From Kiloniellaceae bacterium (GTDB lineage: Bacteria > Pseudomonadota > Alphaproteobacteria > Kiloniellales > J153), in the NCBI GenBank assembly GCA_021776175.1, contig JAJFGJ010000036.1:1-64000 (forward strand): 64,000 bases of DNA, written 5' to 3'. This document shows, piece by piece, positions 17,831-26,580 of this stretch. Every line of letters begins with the position of its first letter. The first letter of the stretch is position 1. The translations under genes were made by a program, and so were the position numbers. The notes beneath the pieces were generated by a model. It was given only the letters and a program-made list of their open reading frames with translations. It was not told the DNA's origin and did no database searches.

Positions 17831-18124
17831 TTAGGCGGCCTTGCCGGCCACCGCCTTCTGGATTTGACGTTTCAGCGTCCGCGCCTTGGTCCCCAGCTTG
17901 TCGGTCGCGGTCGACAACAGGAAGGCATCGATGCCGCCGCGCTTCTCCACGGTACGGATCGCGCTGGTGCTGAGCCGGACCTGAACCGATTTATTGAGGG
18001 CGTCGCTGAACAGCGAGGCTTCCTGCAAGTTCGGCAGGAAGCGCCGGCGAGTCCTGTTGTTCGCGTGGCTGACGTTATTGCCGGCCATCACGCCGATACC
18101 GGTGAAATCGCAGCGTCGTGCCAT
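17831..18124 (-). CDS. rpmB: 50S ribosomal protein L28
   Basis: A 97-residue ribosomal protein of the large subunit. The start ARRCDFTGIGVMAGNNVSHA and the basic NRTRRRFLPNLQ are the L28 signature. Length matches alphaproteobacterial L28, which is longer than in E. coli (78). Single-gene transcription unit with a hairpin terminator 32 bases downstream. Confidence 0.96.
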   Translation of the reverse strand: MARRCDFTGIGVMAGNNVSHANNRTRRRFLPNLQEASLFSDALNKSVQVRLSTSAIRTVEKRGGIDAFLLSTATDKLGTKARTLKRQIQKAVAGKAA

Positions 18125-18243
18125 GGTTCGGACCCCAAATTTCTTACATGCAGGCATAAATATGAACCACCGGGCAGGGTTCCACCCGGTGCAGCCGGTT
18201 TTCTACGGCAGCCGCCCGGCGCCGTCAAGGGTGGGAGGGCTCC

Positions 18244-19263
18244 CTAATTCTCCACGCTCCGGCCGAAAAAGGCGGTCAGAAGCCTCTCGGCCGCCGCCGT
18301 CGGTGCTAGGGCGCCGGCCCGGACCTCGGCCTCCAGGTCCCTGACTTGCCCGGCGACGCCGGGATGGCCGCGCAGGGCCGTCATGAGGCTTTCGCCGACC
18401 TCGCTCCACATCCAGGCCAGAGCCTGGGCCGCCCGCTTTTCCGCCAGTTCGCCGCCCTCGCCCCCCTCGCCCCCCTCGCCCAAGGCAACCCGGAAGCGGC
18501 CCACGGCCGCCCAAATCTCAGCCATGCCTTGGCCGCTTAGGGACGAGCATTTGAGCACCTCCGGCCGCCAGGAGCGGCTGGCCGGGCGCAAAAACTGGAG
18601 CGCGCCCTGGTACTCGGCGGCGGCCCGCTCGGCGGCGGCGGCGAGATCGCCGTCGGCCTTGTTGACCACGATCAAGTCGGCCAGCTCCATAATACCGCGC
18701 TTGAAGCCCTGAAGCTCGTCGCCAGCGCCCGGCTGCAAGAGTAGCAGGAACATGTCGACCATGTCGGCGACCGCCGTTTCCGACTGCCCCACGCCCACGG
18801 TCTCGACGAGGATCACGTCGAAGCCCGCCGCCTCGCAGACCAACATGGCCTCGCGGGTGCGCCGGGCCACCCCGCCCAGGGTCCGCCCCGCCGGCGACGG
18901 CCGGATAAAGGCCGCCGGGGCCCGGCTCAAGATCTCCATCCGGGTCTTATCGCCCAGGATCGAGCCGCGGCTGCGCCGCGAGGTCGGATCGACCGCCAGA
19001 ACCGCGACCCGGTGCCCCTCCTCGATCAGGTAAAGCCCGAAGGCCTCGATAAAGGTCGATTTGCCAACTCCGGGGACCCCGGTAATCCCCAGGCGCACCG
19101 CCCGCCCGCTGTGGGGCAGAACCTGGGCCAGCAGGTCTTCCGCCGCCGCCCGATGGTCCGGGTGCGCCGATTCGACCAGGGTAATGGCCTGAGCCAGGGC
19201 CCGGCGCTCACCCGCCAACACCCGGCGCGCGAGGTCTCCATTGGCGGCGGAATCGCGGGTCAC
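18244..19263 (-). CDS. meaB: Methylmalonyl-CoA mutase-associated GTPase (MeaB/ArgK)
   Basis: A 339-residue G3E-type P-loop GTPase that protects and repairs the adenosylcobalamin mutase. It has Walker [11 protein letters not shown], the switch segment [30 protein letters not shown], Walker [14 protein letters not shown], and the NKAD guanine motif. Start GTG 19263 follows AAGGGG and comes four bases after the upstream gene's stop; an in-frame ATG at 19338 would overlap that gene by 70 bases. A small insertion of three Gly-Glu-Gly units sits near residue 270. The mutase gene is 2.2 kb upstream in the same direction, with an ABC exporter between. Confidence 0.92.
   Translation of the reverse strand: MTRDSAANGDLARRVLAGERRALAQAITLVESAHPDHRAAAEDLLAQVLPHSGRAVRLGITGVPGVGKSTFIEAFGLYLIEEGHRVAVLAVDPTSRRSRGSILGDKTRMEILSRAPAAFIRPSPAGRTLGGVARRTREAMLVCEAAGFDVILVETVGVGQSETAVADMVDMFLLLLQPGAGDELQGFKRGIMELADLIVVNKADGDLAAAAERAAAEYQGALQFLRPASRSWRPEVLKCSSLSGQGMAEIWAAVGRFRVALGEGGEGGEGGELAEKRAAQALAWMWSEVGESLMTALRGHPGVAGQVRDLEAEVRAGALAPTAAAERLLTAFFGRSVEN
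18455..18481. repeat. Three perfect 9-bp tandem units inside meaB
   Basis: CCCTCGCCC occurs three times in a row (18455-18463, 18464-18472, 18473-18481). On the coding strand this gives the run GEGGEGGEG in a loop before the C-terminal helices. The length is a multiple of three, so the frame is kept. A candidate site for slippage. Confidence 0.9.
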
Positions 19264-19267
19264 GGAT

Positions 19268-19570
19268 TTACCCCTTGGGGTCGAGAACCTTGCCAAAAGC
19301 CTTTTCGGCGTCCTCTTCGATCTGCCGCTTGGTGGCATCGTCGAGAGTATCGTACACGTCCTGGCGCTGTTGCCGGTAGAGCGTCATGGTATCCTCGAGC
19401 AGCTTGCCGCGGCTCGCGGGTGTTTCGTAGGAGCCCTGCGACAAGGGAGGCGGGCCGGGAGGCGGGCTGTCCTGGCGTGCCGCCGGCCGTGCCGGCGGCT
19501 TGCGCCGCGCCGCCATCTTGGTCCGCGCGCGCTTGGGAACGAAGATCATCTGAACTAGCTTGCCAAACAT
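19268..19570 (-). CDS. Small basic/proline-rich protein of unknown function
   Basis: A 100-residue protein I do not recognise. Residues 1-12 ([12 protein letters not shown]) are hydrophobic, residues 13-45 are Arg/Pro/Ala-rich and probably disordered, and residues 52-97 form a charged helix ([20 protein letters not shown] then [16 protein letters not shown]). It lies between the ABC exporter and meaB, with its stop four bases before the meaB GTG, so it is likely translated from the same message. A second in-frame ATG exists at residue 19. Confidence 0.55.
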   Translation of the reverse strand: MFGKLVQMIFVPKRARTKMAARRKPPARPAARQDSPPPGPPPLSQGSYETPASRGKLLEDTMTLYRQQRQDVYDTLDDATKRQIEEDAEKAFGKVLDPKG

Positions 19571-19594
19571 GATCCAAGGGTACCCGCGCCATCC

Positions 19595-21457
19595 CTAACG
19601 CTTCCTTGCCATGGCTTCACTTTCAGGCTCCGCGCGCCGGGGCTGGAGCGCCCCCCGCTCCTCATCGCCGGCCTGCTGGCGCGCCCACATGGCGGCATAG
19701 ACCCCATTTTTAGCCAAGAGATCGCGGTGCCGCCCCCGTTCGACGATGCGGCCCTCCTCAAGCACCAGGATTTCGTCGGCCTCGACCACGGTTGAAAGCC
19801 GGTGCGCGATGGTCAGGGTCGTGCGCCCGCGCGACACCTCGCTCAAGCTATGCTGAATTTCACGTTCGGTCTTGGTGTCGAGGGCCGAGGTCGCCTCGTC
19901 GAACATGAGGATCTTGGGTTTCTTCAAAATAGCCCGCGCGATGGCGACACGCTGCTTCTCGCCGCCCGATAGCTTCAGGCCCCGCTCCCCGACCATGGTG
20001 TCGTAGCCGTCGGGCAGGCCCTGCACGAAATCGTGGATGCGCGCCAGGCGCGCGGCTTCTTCCACTTGCGCCCGGTTAGCCGCCGGGTCCCCATAGGCGA
20101 TGTTGTAGAAGACCGTGTCGTTGAACAGCACCGTATCCTGGGGAACGATGCCGATGGCGGCACGCAAGGAATCCTGTGCGACTTCGCGAATATCTTGCCC
20201 ATCGATCGAGACCCGCCCGGCCAGCACGTCGTAAAAGCGGAACAGAATCCGGCTGAGCGTAGATTTGCCGGCGCCGCTGGGCCCCACGATGGCCACCGTC
20301 TTGCCGGCCGGGACGCGAAGGCTCACGCCCTTGAGAATCGGCCGCCGCGGGTCGTAGCCGAAATCGACGCTATCGAAGACGACTTCGCCGCCCGTGGCCT
20401 TGAGACCGGGCGCCCCCGGCAGATCCAGAACCTCGGCCGGCGAATGCAGTAAGTCGAACATGGCCTCCAGGTCGATCAGCGACTGCTTGATCTCGCGATA
20501 CACCGTGCCCAACAAATTGAGCGGCATGGCCAATTGAAGCATGTAGGCATTGACCATGACGAAATCGCCGATGGTCATGCGCCCTTGCATGATTCCCTGG
20601 GCCGCCAGAATCATGATGGAGGTAATGCCAGCCGCGACAGCCGCCGCTTGACCGACGTTCAGAAGGGATAAACTAACGCGGCTTTTGATGGCGGCGGCTT
20701 CATAGTCCCGCAGCGCCGAATCGTAACGCCGGGCCTCGTGCGCCTCGTTGCCGAAATACTTGACGGTTTCGTAGTTGAGCAGGCTGTCGATGACCTTGGT
20801 ATTGGCCTCGTTGTCGGCCTCGTTCATGGCCCGGCGCAAACGGATACGCCATTCCGTGATCGAGAATGTCAGCCAAACGAAGACACCGATGGTGACCATG
20901 GTGATGGCCGCGAAACGCCAATCGAACAACACCCAAAGAATGCCGCAGACCAGCAGGATCTCGACAATGGTCGGCAGGATGTTGAAGAGCACGAAGGATA
21001 GCAGGAACTCGATGCCCTTGGTGCCGCGATCCATGGCCCGGCTCAGGGCCCCGGTCTGACGCTCCAAATGGAACCGCAAGGACAGCGCGTGCAGATGCCG
21101 AAACGTGCCCAATGCGATCTGGCGGATCGAATTTTGCGCGACCTTGACGAAAAGAGCGTCGCGGACTTCGCCCAAGGTCAGAGCCCCGACCCGCGCCGCG
21201 CCATAGGCCAAAAGCAGCGCGAGCGGGATCGCGACCAATAGATTCGACGGCGCGCCCAGGGTATCGACCGCCTTGCTCAGGAGTATCGGCACGTAGACGT
21301 TGGCGACCTTGGCCCCGACCAGGGCCACGAACGCCAATCCCACACGCAGGCGCAGATCGAAGCGGCCGCGCGGCCACAGGTAAGGCAAGAGGAATCGCAG
21401 GGTGCTAAACTGCCGGCGGGGGTGGAACTGCCCCGGCTCCATGGTGGTGGCTCTCAT
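19595..21457 (-). CDS. Atm1/HMT1-type ABC exporter (transmembrane domain fused to ATPase)
   Basis: A 620-residue half-transporter. Residues 30-330 contain six transmembrane helices of the ABC exporter type I fold; residues 360-590 are the ATPase with Walker A VGPSGAGKST, Q-loop GIVPQDTVLFNDT, signature LSGGEKQRVAIARA, Walker B ILMFDEATSALD and the H-loop AHRLSTV. The TETVKYFGNE-like segment NYETVKYFGNEAHE is characteristic of the Atm1/ABCB7/HMT1 branch, which exports glutathione-linked sulfur or metal conjugates. Likely inner membrane and homodimeric. Directly downstream of the mutase gene with a 38-base gap. Confidence 0.9.
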   Translation of the reverse strand: MRATTMEPGQFHPRRQFSTLRFLLPYLWPRGRFDLRLRVGLAFVALVGAKVANVYVPILLSKAVDTLGAPSNLLVAIPLALLLAYGAARVGALTLGEVRDALFVKVAQNSIRQIALGTFRHLHALSLRFHLERQTGALSRAMDRGTKGIEFLLSFVLFNILPTIVEILLVCGILWVLFDWRFAAITMVTIGVFVWLTFSITEWRIRLRRAMNEADNEANTKVIDSLLNYETVKYFGNEAHEARRYDSALRDYEAAAIKSRVSLSLLNVGQAAAVAAGITSIMILAAQGIMQGRMTIGDFVMVNAYMLQLAMPLNLLGTVYREIKQSLIDLEAMFDLLHSPAEVLDLPGAPGLKATGGEVVFDSVDFGYDPRRPILKGVSLRVPAGKTVAIVGPSGAGKSTLSRILFRFYDVLAGRVSIDGQDIREVAQDSLRAAIGIVPQDTVLFNDTVFYNIAYGDPAANRAQVEEAARLARIHDFVQGLPDGYDTMVGERGLKLSGGEKQRVAIARAILKKPKILMFDEATSALDTKTEREIQHSLSEVSRGRTTLTIAHRLSTVVEADEILVLEEGRIVERGRHRDLLAKNGVYAAMWARQQAGDEERGALQPRRAEPESEAMARKR

Positions 21458-21495
21458 GGGTTGGCCCTATGGCGCGCGGGCGGCTGGGCTCATAG

Positions 21496-23652
21496 TCACG
21501 CCGCGTCCGCACGCCGCTCACGCACGATTCCCAATATCTCGCTCGCGGCCTGAGGGATATTGGTGCCCGGGCCATAGATTGCCGAGGCCCCGGCCGCCAG
21601 CAGGAAATCGTAATCCTGTGGTGGGATCACGCCACCGCAAACGATGACGATATCGCCGGAGCCGGCGTTCTTGAGTTCATCCGCCAAGTGCGGCACCAAG
21701 GTCTTGTGGCCGGCCGCCTGGCTGGACACCCCGATAACATGCACGTCATTTTCCATGGCTTGGCGCGCCGCTTCCTCGGGAGTTTGGAACAAGGGTCCGA
21801 TATCGACGTCGAAGCCGATGTCGGCGAAGGCCGTGGCGATCACCTTGGCGCCCCGGTCGTGCCCGTCCTGACCCATTTTGACCACCAGCATGCGCGGACG
21901 CCGGCCGGCATCCTCGGCGAAGGCATCGACCTCCGCCTGGATTTTCGCGAAGCCCTCGTCGCCATCGTAGGCGGAACCGTAGACGCCGGCGATGCTGCGA
22001 ATGGTCGCGCGGTGGCGGCTGTAGACCGTTTCCAGGGCATCGGAGATTTCGCCCACCGTGGCGCGTTCGCGGGTCGCCTGGATAGCCAGGTCGAGTAAGT
22101 TGCCGGTCTTGTCTCGCGCGGCCTGGGTCAGCGCCCGCAGGGCGGAGCGGCAAGCCGTGTCATCGCGGGTAGCGCGGATTTCCTTCAGGCGCGCGATCTG
22201 TTGCGCGCGCACCACGGTGTTGTCGATATCGAGCACCTCGATCTCGTCGCCCCCGGACGCGCGGTATTTATTGACCCCGACCACGACTTCCTCGCCCCGG
22301 TCTATGCTCGCTTGACGGCGCGCCGCCGCCTCCTCGATACGCAGCTTGGGCATGCCGCTGGCCACGGCCTTGGTCATGCCGCCCAGGGCCTCGACCTCGT
22401 CAATCAGCTTGCGCGCCTCGCGCACCATGCTCGCGGTCAGGCTTTCGATGTAGTAGCTGCCGGCCAGGGGATCGACCACCTTGGCGATGCCGGTTTCTTC
22501 TTGAAGGATAAGTTGGGTATTGCGCGCGACCCGGGCCGAGGTTTCGGTCGGCAGGCCAACCGCCTCGTCAAAGGCGTTGGTGTGCAAGGATTGCGTGCCG
22601 CCCAGGGCCGCGGCCAAGGCCTCGAACGCCGTGCGCACGATATTGTTGTAGGGATCCTGCTCGGTCAGGGACACGCCCGAGGTTTGACAATGGGTGCGCA
22701 ACATCAGGGATTGCGGTTTTTCCGGCGCGAAGTGCTGTCGCATCAGATCGGCCCAGAGGAAACGCGCGGCGCGCAGCTTTGCGATCTCCATGAAAAAGTT
22801 CATGCCGATGGCGAAAAAGAACGACAGGCGCGGCGCGAAGCTATCGACCGCCAGGCCGCGCGCGGCCGCCGTGCGCACGTATTCGATGCCGTCGGCGATG
22901 GTGAATGCCAACTCCTGCACGCAGGTCGCCCCGGCTTCCTGCATGTGATAACCGGAAATGGAAATCGAATTGTATTTCGGCATGTGGGTGGCCGTGTAGT
23001 CGATGATATCGGCCACGATCCGCATGGAGGGTTCGGGCGGATAGATATAGGTGTTGCGGACCATGAATTCCTTGAGGATATCGTTCTGTATGGTCCCGGA
23101 AAGCTGATCCTGGGAAACGCCCTGTTCCTCGGCGGCGACCACATAGCCCGCCAGCACCGGCAAAACGGCGCCGTTCATGGTCATGCTGACCGACATCCGG
23201 TCGAGCGGGATACCATCGAAGAGGATCTTCATATCCTCGACCGAATCGATGGCGACACCGGCCTTGCCGACATCGCCGACCACGCGCGGATGATCGGAAT
23301 CGTAGCCGCGATGGGTGGCTAGATCGAAGGCGACCGATAGACCCTTCTGGCCCCCGGCGAGATTGCGGCGGTAGAAGGCGTTGGAGTCCTCGGCGGTCGA
23401 AAAACCGGCATATTGCCGCACGGTCCAGGGCCGGCCCGCATACATGGTCGCGCGCGGCCCCCGGACAAAAGGCGCGAAGCCGGGCAGGGTATCGAGGGAT
23501 TCCAGGCCTTCGAGATCCTCGGCCGTATAGAGCGGCTTGACCGCGATTCCCTCGGGCGTCTCCCAGGTCAGGGCCTGGGGGTCGCGGCCCTTGGCCTCGC
23601 GGGCCGCGAGGGTGCGCCAATCCTCGAATGATTTCTTTGGAAAGTCGGTCAT
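21496..23652 (-). CDS. scpA: Methylmalonyl-CoA mutase, single-chain catalytic subunit
   Basis: A 718-residue adenosylcobalamin-dependent mutase converting (R)-methylmalonyl-CoA to succinyl-CoA. The N-terminal TIM barrel carries [20 protein letters not shown] and [17 protein letters not shown]. The C-terminal B12 domain has the lower-ligand motif DGHDRG followed by [15 protein letters not shown] and [13 protein letters not shown]. The length and domain order match the scpA/MutB large chain; no small chain is adjacent. With meaB and mcl1 it closes propionyl-CoA assimilation into the TCA cycle. Activity depends on cobalamin, for which cobST are in the window. Confidence 0.95.
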   Translation of the reverse strand: MTDFPKKSFEDWRTLAAREAKGRDPQALTWETPEGIAVKPLYTAEDLEGLESLDTLPGFAPFVRGPRATMYAGRPWTVRQYAGFSTAEDSNAFYRRNLAGGQKGLSVAFDLATHRGYDSDHPRVVGDVGKAGVAIDSVEDMKILFDGIPLDRMSVSMTMNGAVLPVLAGYVVAAEEQGVSQDQLSGTIQNDILKEFMVRNTYIYPPEPSMRIVADIIDYTATHMPKYNSISISGYHMQEAGATCVQELAFTIADGIEYVRTAAARGLAVDSFAPRLSFFFAIGMNFFMEIAKLRAARFLWADLMRQHFAPEKPQSLMLRTHCQTSGVSLTEQDPYNNIVRTAFEALAAALGGTQSLHTNAFDEAVGLPTETSARVARNTQLILQEETGIAKVVDPLAGSYYIESLTASMVREARKLIDEVEALGGMTKAVASGMPKLRIEEAAARRQASIDRGEEVVVGVNKYRASGGDEIEVLDIDNTVVRAQQIARLKEIRATRDDTACRSALRALTQAARDKTGNLLDLAIQATRERATVGEISDALETVYSRHRATIRSIAGVYGSAYDGDEGFAKIQAEVDAFAEDAGRRPRMLVVKMGQDGHDRGAKVIATAFADIGFDVDIGPLFQTPEEAARQAMENDVHVIGVSSQAAGHKTLVPHLADELKNAGSGDIVIVCGGVIPPQDYDFLLAAGASAIYGPGTNIPQAASEILGIVRERRADAA

Positions 23653-23755
23653 GGTCCGCCCCGGGAAAAAGGGTGTCTCGCCTCGTGTGCTGCGCTGCAG
23701 TATACGCCGGGGAGCTTAACCAAGTCCAACCGGGCAACACCCTTAGAGTATATCC

Positions 23756-25576
23756 TCAGACGCTGACCCGGCAGAAGCTCACCGGCTCGGCGAAGCCCTT
23801 GAGATGGACCGATTCCTCGCTCACGGCCATGCCGTCGAGCAGAACGCCAAGGGCCGGATTGGCGAATATCTCCTTGGAGAGCACGATATCGCCGCCCAGG
23901 CTTTGCGCCTGCAGGCGGGCCGCCATGTTGACGCTGGTCCCGAAATAGTCGAGCCGCCCGTTCAGCGTGACGGCAATGCACGGCCCTTCGTGCAGGCCAA
24001 GCTTGATTACCAGGTCTTGTCCCCCGGAAGCGCGGTTGAAACCATCAACCTCCCGTTGCGCTTCCAAGGCGGCGCGCAGGGCATCGGCGGGATCGCTGAA
24101 GGCCGCCATGATCGCGTCCCCAATGGTCTTGACCACGGCCCCGCCGTGGGCCCGTACAATGGCGGCCAAAAAAGCGAAATGCTCGCGCACCAGGTGATAT
24201 GCCGCCGCGTCACCGACATCCGAATAGAGCGCTGTCGAGCCTCGTAAATCGGTGAACATGAGGGTCACCCGGCCGACCGAAACCTCGTCACCCGGGCGCA
24301 GGACCTGGTCGGAAAAGAGATCGCGAAACGCTTGCATGGTGGTCACGCGGTCGGCGGTCAGGGCGTGGCGCACCCAACGTAATTCCTCGACGATAATGGT
24401 CTTGGGCCGCCCACCCAGGTTTTCCAGAGCGACAGCGCCCGCCCCGTTTGCCGATCCGATATGGATAGATTCCACATCCACGACGATCGTCGGAACCCCG
24501 CCGCCGTCAATCTCAAAATCGACCTCCGGTCCCGGTTCCAAGGTGCGCGCACGGTAGGAACCGAGCGGCAGATCGGCCTCGACAACCTCGCGCGCGCCGG
24601 CGGCGAGTGTCAATTGGACCCAGATGTGCGGCGTGCTCATGGGCCCGAACAGGCAATACTCGCCTGCTTCAATGGACCTGACTTGCGGGGCGGGCACAAA
24701 AGCGACCTCGACGTTACGGGAAAAATCGCGGTCGTAAGAGATATTGCAGGTGTCGCAATGAGCGCCCTCCGGCAACTCGTCCAGAGCCTCGACCGCCGCC
24801 TTGCCGATACGGCACCTTGGGCAAAGCAAATCCCAGCGTAGCGTCAAAAGACCGGCCCGGGCCGATTCCAGACACAGCTCAATCAGCTTTCGCGCGGGCG
24901 TGTCCCAATCGCGTGCCAGGCTCAAGGGCCGAACCCGGACCAGATCGACTTCCTGGGCCTGCAAGACATGGTCGGCCAGCTGCCGGGCCAGACCGTGACC
25001 CCGCTTCGAGGCCTCGATTCGTTCGACCAAGCGGTCGACCCGTTCCCCCACGTCCGCCTCGACAGCCGGCGCCTGGTAATCGAACGGTATGGGACTAACA
25101 CCGGTCGCGTAGCGCTCCGCCTCCTCCGCCAGGCCCATGAACATGTCGCGGGTCGAGGGGAAAAAGCGCGTCGCCAGCATGAGCCGGCCCAAAACATTGG
25201 CCGCCGCGGCCTCCACGGTGTATTCGGCCCGGCAGCCCTCGCTTTCGCGCACTAGAGTCAGCTTCGCGCAGAGATAGCGAAGCGGCCCGGTCCGCATGTC
25301 CCGGCAATGCCGGAACCAGCGGTTGGCGACCCAATTGACCGGATTATCGTCCCAGATCAGCGAGAACGGACCGATCTTGGCGCGCCCGATATACAGGACC
25401 GACCCGTCGTCTCGCGGAATTTCCTCGATGGTGTGCTTGGGCAGTTTAGCCGCTTCGTTGAAGCGCGCGGTATCGGATAGAATCGGCCAGATCGCCTCGG
25501 GTGGAACCGAAAAGTGCCGGACGAAGGTGCGGCTTTGCCCGCCCCTGCTCGTATCCAATGGAAACACCCCGGCCAT
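23756..25576 (-). CDS. Class III adenylate cyclase with START-like N-domain and zinc ribbon
   Basis: A 606-residue cytoplasmic protein. Residues 15-160 resemble an SRPBCC/START-type pocket (FSVPPEAIWPILSDTARFNE); residues 215-290 include a zinc ribbon with CPRCRIG and CDTCNISYD; the C-terminal 180 residues are a class III cyclase (LMFTDLRGSTALYSDVGDAA, VVKTIGDAIMAAF, LDYFGTSVNMAARL). Both metal Asp residues, the transition-state Asn and Arg, and the adenine-type Lys and Asp are present, so cAMP synthesis is predicted. The middle section matches the DUF5939-type architecture often annotated as an adenylate/guanylate cyclase. No transmembrane helix is visible. It ends 103 bases upstream of scpA, same strand. 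Confidence 0.85.
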   Translation of the reverse strand: MAGVFPLDTSRGGQSRTFVRHFSVPPEAIWPILSDTARFNEAAKLPKHTIEEIPRDDGSVLYIGRAKIGPFSLIWDDNPVNWVANRWFRHCRDMRTGPLRYLCAKLTLVRESEGCRAEYTVEAAAANVLGRLMLATRFFPSTRDMFMGLAEEAERYATGVSPIPFDYQAPAVEADVGERVDRLVERIEASKRGHGLARQLADHVLQAQEVDLVRVRPLSLARDWDTPARKLIELCLESARAGLLTLRWDLLCPRCRIGKAAVEALDELPEGAHCDTCNISYDRDFSRNVEVAFVPAPQVRSIEAGEYCLFGPMSTPHIWVQLTLAAGAREVVEADLPLGSYRARTLEPGPEVDFEIDGGGVPTIVVDVESIHIGSANGAGAVALENLGGRPKTIIVEELRWVRHALTADRVTTMQAFRDLFSDQVLRPGDEVSVGRVTLMFTDLRGSTALYSDVGDAAAYHLVREHFAFLAAIVRAHGGAVVKTIGDAIMAAFSDPADALRAALEAQREVDGFNRASGGQDLVIKLGLHEGPCIAVTLNGRLDYFGTSVNMAARLQAQSLGGDIVLSKEIFANPALGVLLDGMAVSEESVHLKGFAEPVSFCRVSV

Positions 25577-25594
25577 CGCCGGATCATGGCACGG

Positions 25595-26470
25595 TTAGGG
25601 CGACCAGCGAAACACAGGGAGAGCAGCGGCCGGGCTATGGCCCTCGGCGGCGCATTGCGCGGCTAGGCGCTGGGGGGTCGCATAGCCTTCATCGTCGGCA
25701 TCCAGATCGCGGGCCTGCAGCCCGCCCATGATAAAAATCCCGTCGATACCCACGGCGTTCGCGCCCGCGATATCGGTACGCAGAGCATCGCCAATGGCCG
25801 CGATACGCGCGCGAGGCACGCCATCCAATACAGAAAAACAAGCGTCATAGATGCCGGTGTGCGGTTTTCCGTGGTAGCGCACCTGACCGCCGATCTCTTC
25901 GTAACGGGCGGCGACGGCGCCGGCACATATTTCCGGCTTGCCGTCACGTATGACTTCAAGGTCGGGGTTGGCGCAAATCATGGGCAGCCCATGGCCGGCC
26001 GCGGCCCGCAAGAAATCCTCATAGTCGCCGACCGCTTCTTCTGAACCGAGCGTGCCGGTCATGAGCACGAAGTCGGCCTCGGCCAGGCCGTCGACGAAGC
26101 TATAATCGAGTCCTTCGCGCATGTTGAAATCGCGTGCCGGCCCCAAGTGGTAGCAGCGGGTGCCAAGCGCACGATACCAAGCGTCGGGCCGGTGGGCGAG
26201 ATGATGCCAGGCATCCTCTCCCGAGGACATCACGCCGTGGGACAACTCCGACGATAGGCCCAACTGCTGGTTACGTTCCTGGATCGCGGAAACACGGCGC
26301 GGCGCGTTCGAGAGGATCACGATGCGCTTGTCCAGGGCGCGAAGCCGCTCCAGGCAGTCTATGGCGGCGGGGAAAACGCGCGCGCCATCGTGCATCACGC
26401 CCCAAAGATCGACGATAAAGCCGTCATATCGCTCGGCGAGCGGGGCAAAGCCGTCAAATATGGGAATCAT
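25595..26470 (-). CDS. HAD-superfamily phosphatase, TIGR01459 group (HAD-IIA)
   Basis: A 291-residue HAD hydrolase. The nucleophile motif is FIVDLWGVMHDG, motif II is VILSNAPRR, and the C-terminal motif III/IV region has KPHTGIYDACF and AAIGDALRTDIAGANAVGIDGIFI. These fit the HAD-IIA cap class, whose members dephosphorylate sugar phosphates or nucleotides; the TIGR01459 group is mostly alphaproteobacterial and of unsettled substrate. Start ATG 26470 (MIPIFDGF) was chosen over an ATG at 26515. The stop comes 18 bases before the cyclase start, so the two are likely cotranscribed. Confidence 0.85.
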   Translation of the reverse strand: MIPIFDGFAPLAERYDGFIVDLWGVMHDGARVFPAAIDCLERLRALDKRIVILSNAPRRVSAIQERNQQLGLSSELSHGVMSSGEDAWHHLAHRPDAWYRALGTRCYHLGPARDFNMREGLDYSFVDGLAEADFVLMTGTLGSEEAVGDYEDFLRAAAGHGLPMICANPDLEVIRDGKPEICAGAVAARYEEIGGQVRYHGKPHTGIYDACFSVLDGVPRARIAAIGDALRTDIAGANAVGIDGIFIMGGLQARDLDADDEGYATPQRLAAQCAAEGHSPAAALPVFRWSP

Positions 26471-26580
26471 GGGGGTCCAGAGAGGATAGCGGAACCAGGG
26501 CGCATCTTGTGCCACAGCCGCGTGGCCGGGGAAAGCCTGACCATGCGGTCCGCGAGGCCCCTAAGGCCGATGCCAGGCCC

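Noticed and set aside
22201..23322. 373-codon open frame opposite methylmalonyl-CoA mutase
   Set aside because: Antisense shadow of a highly conserved enzyme with no own ribosome site or motif.
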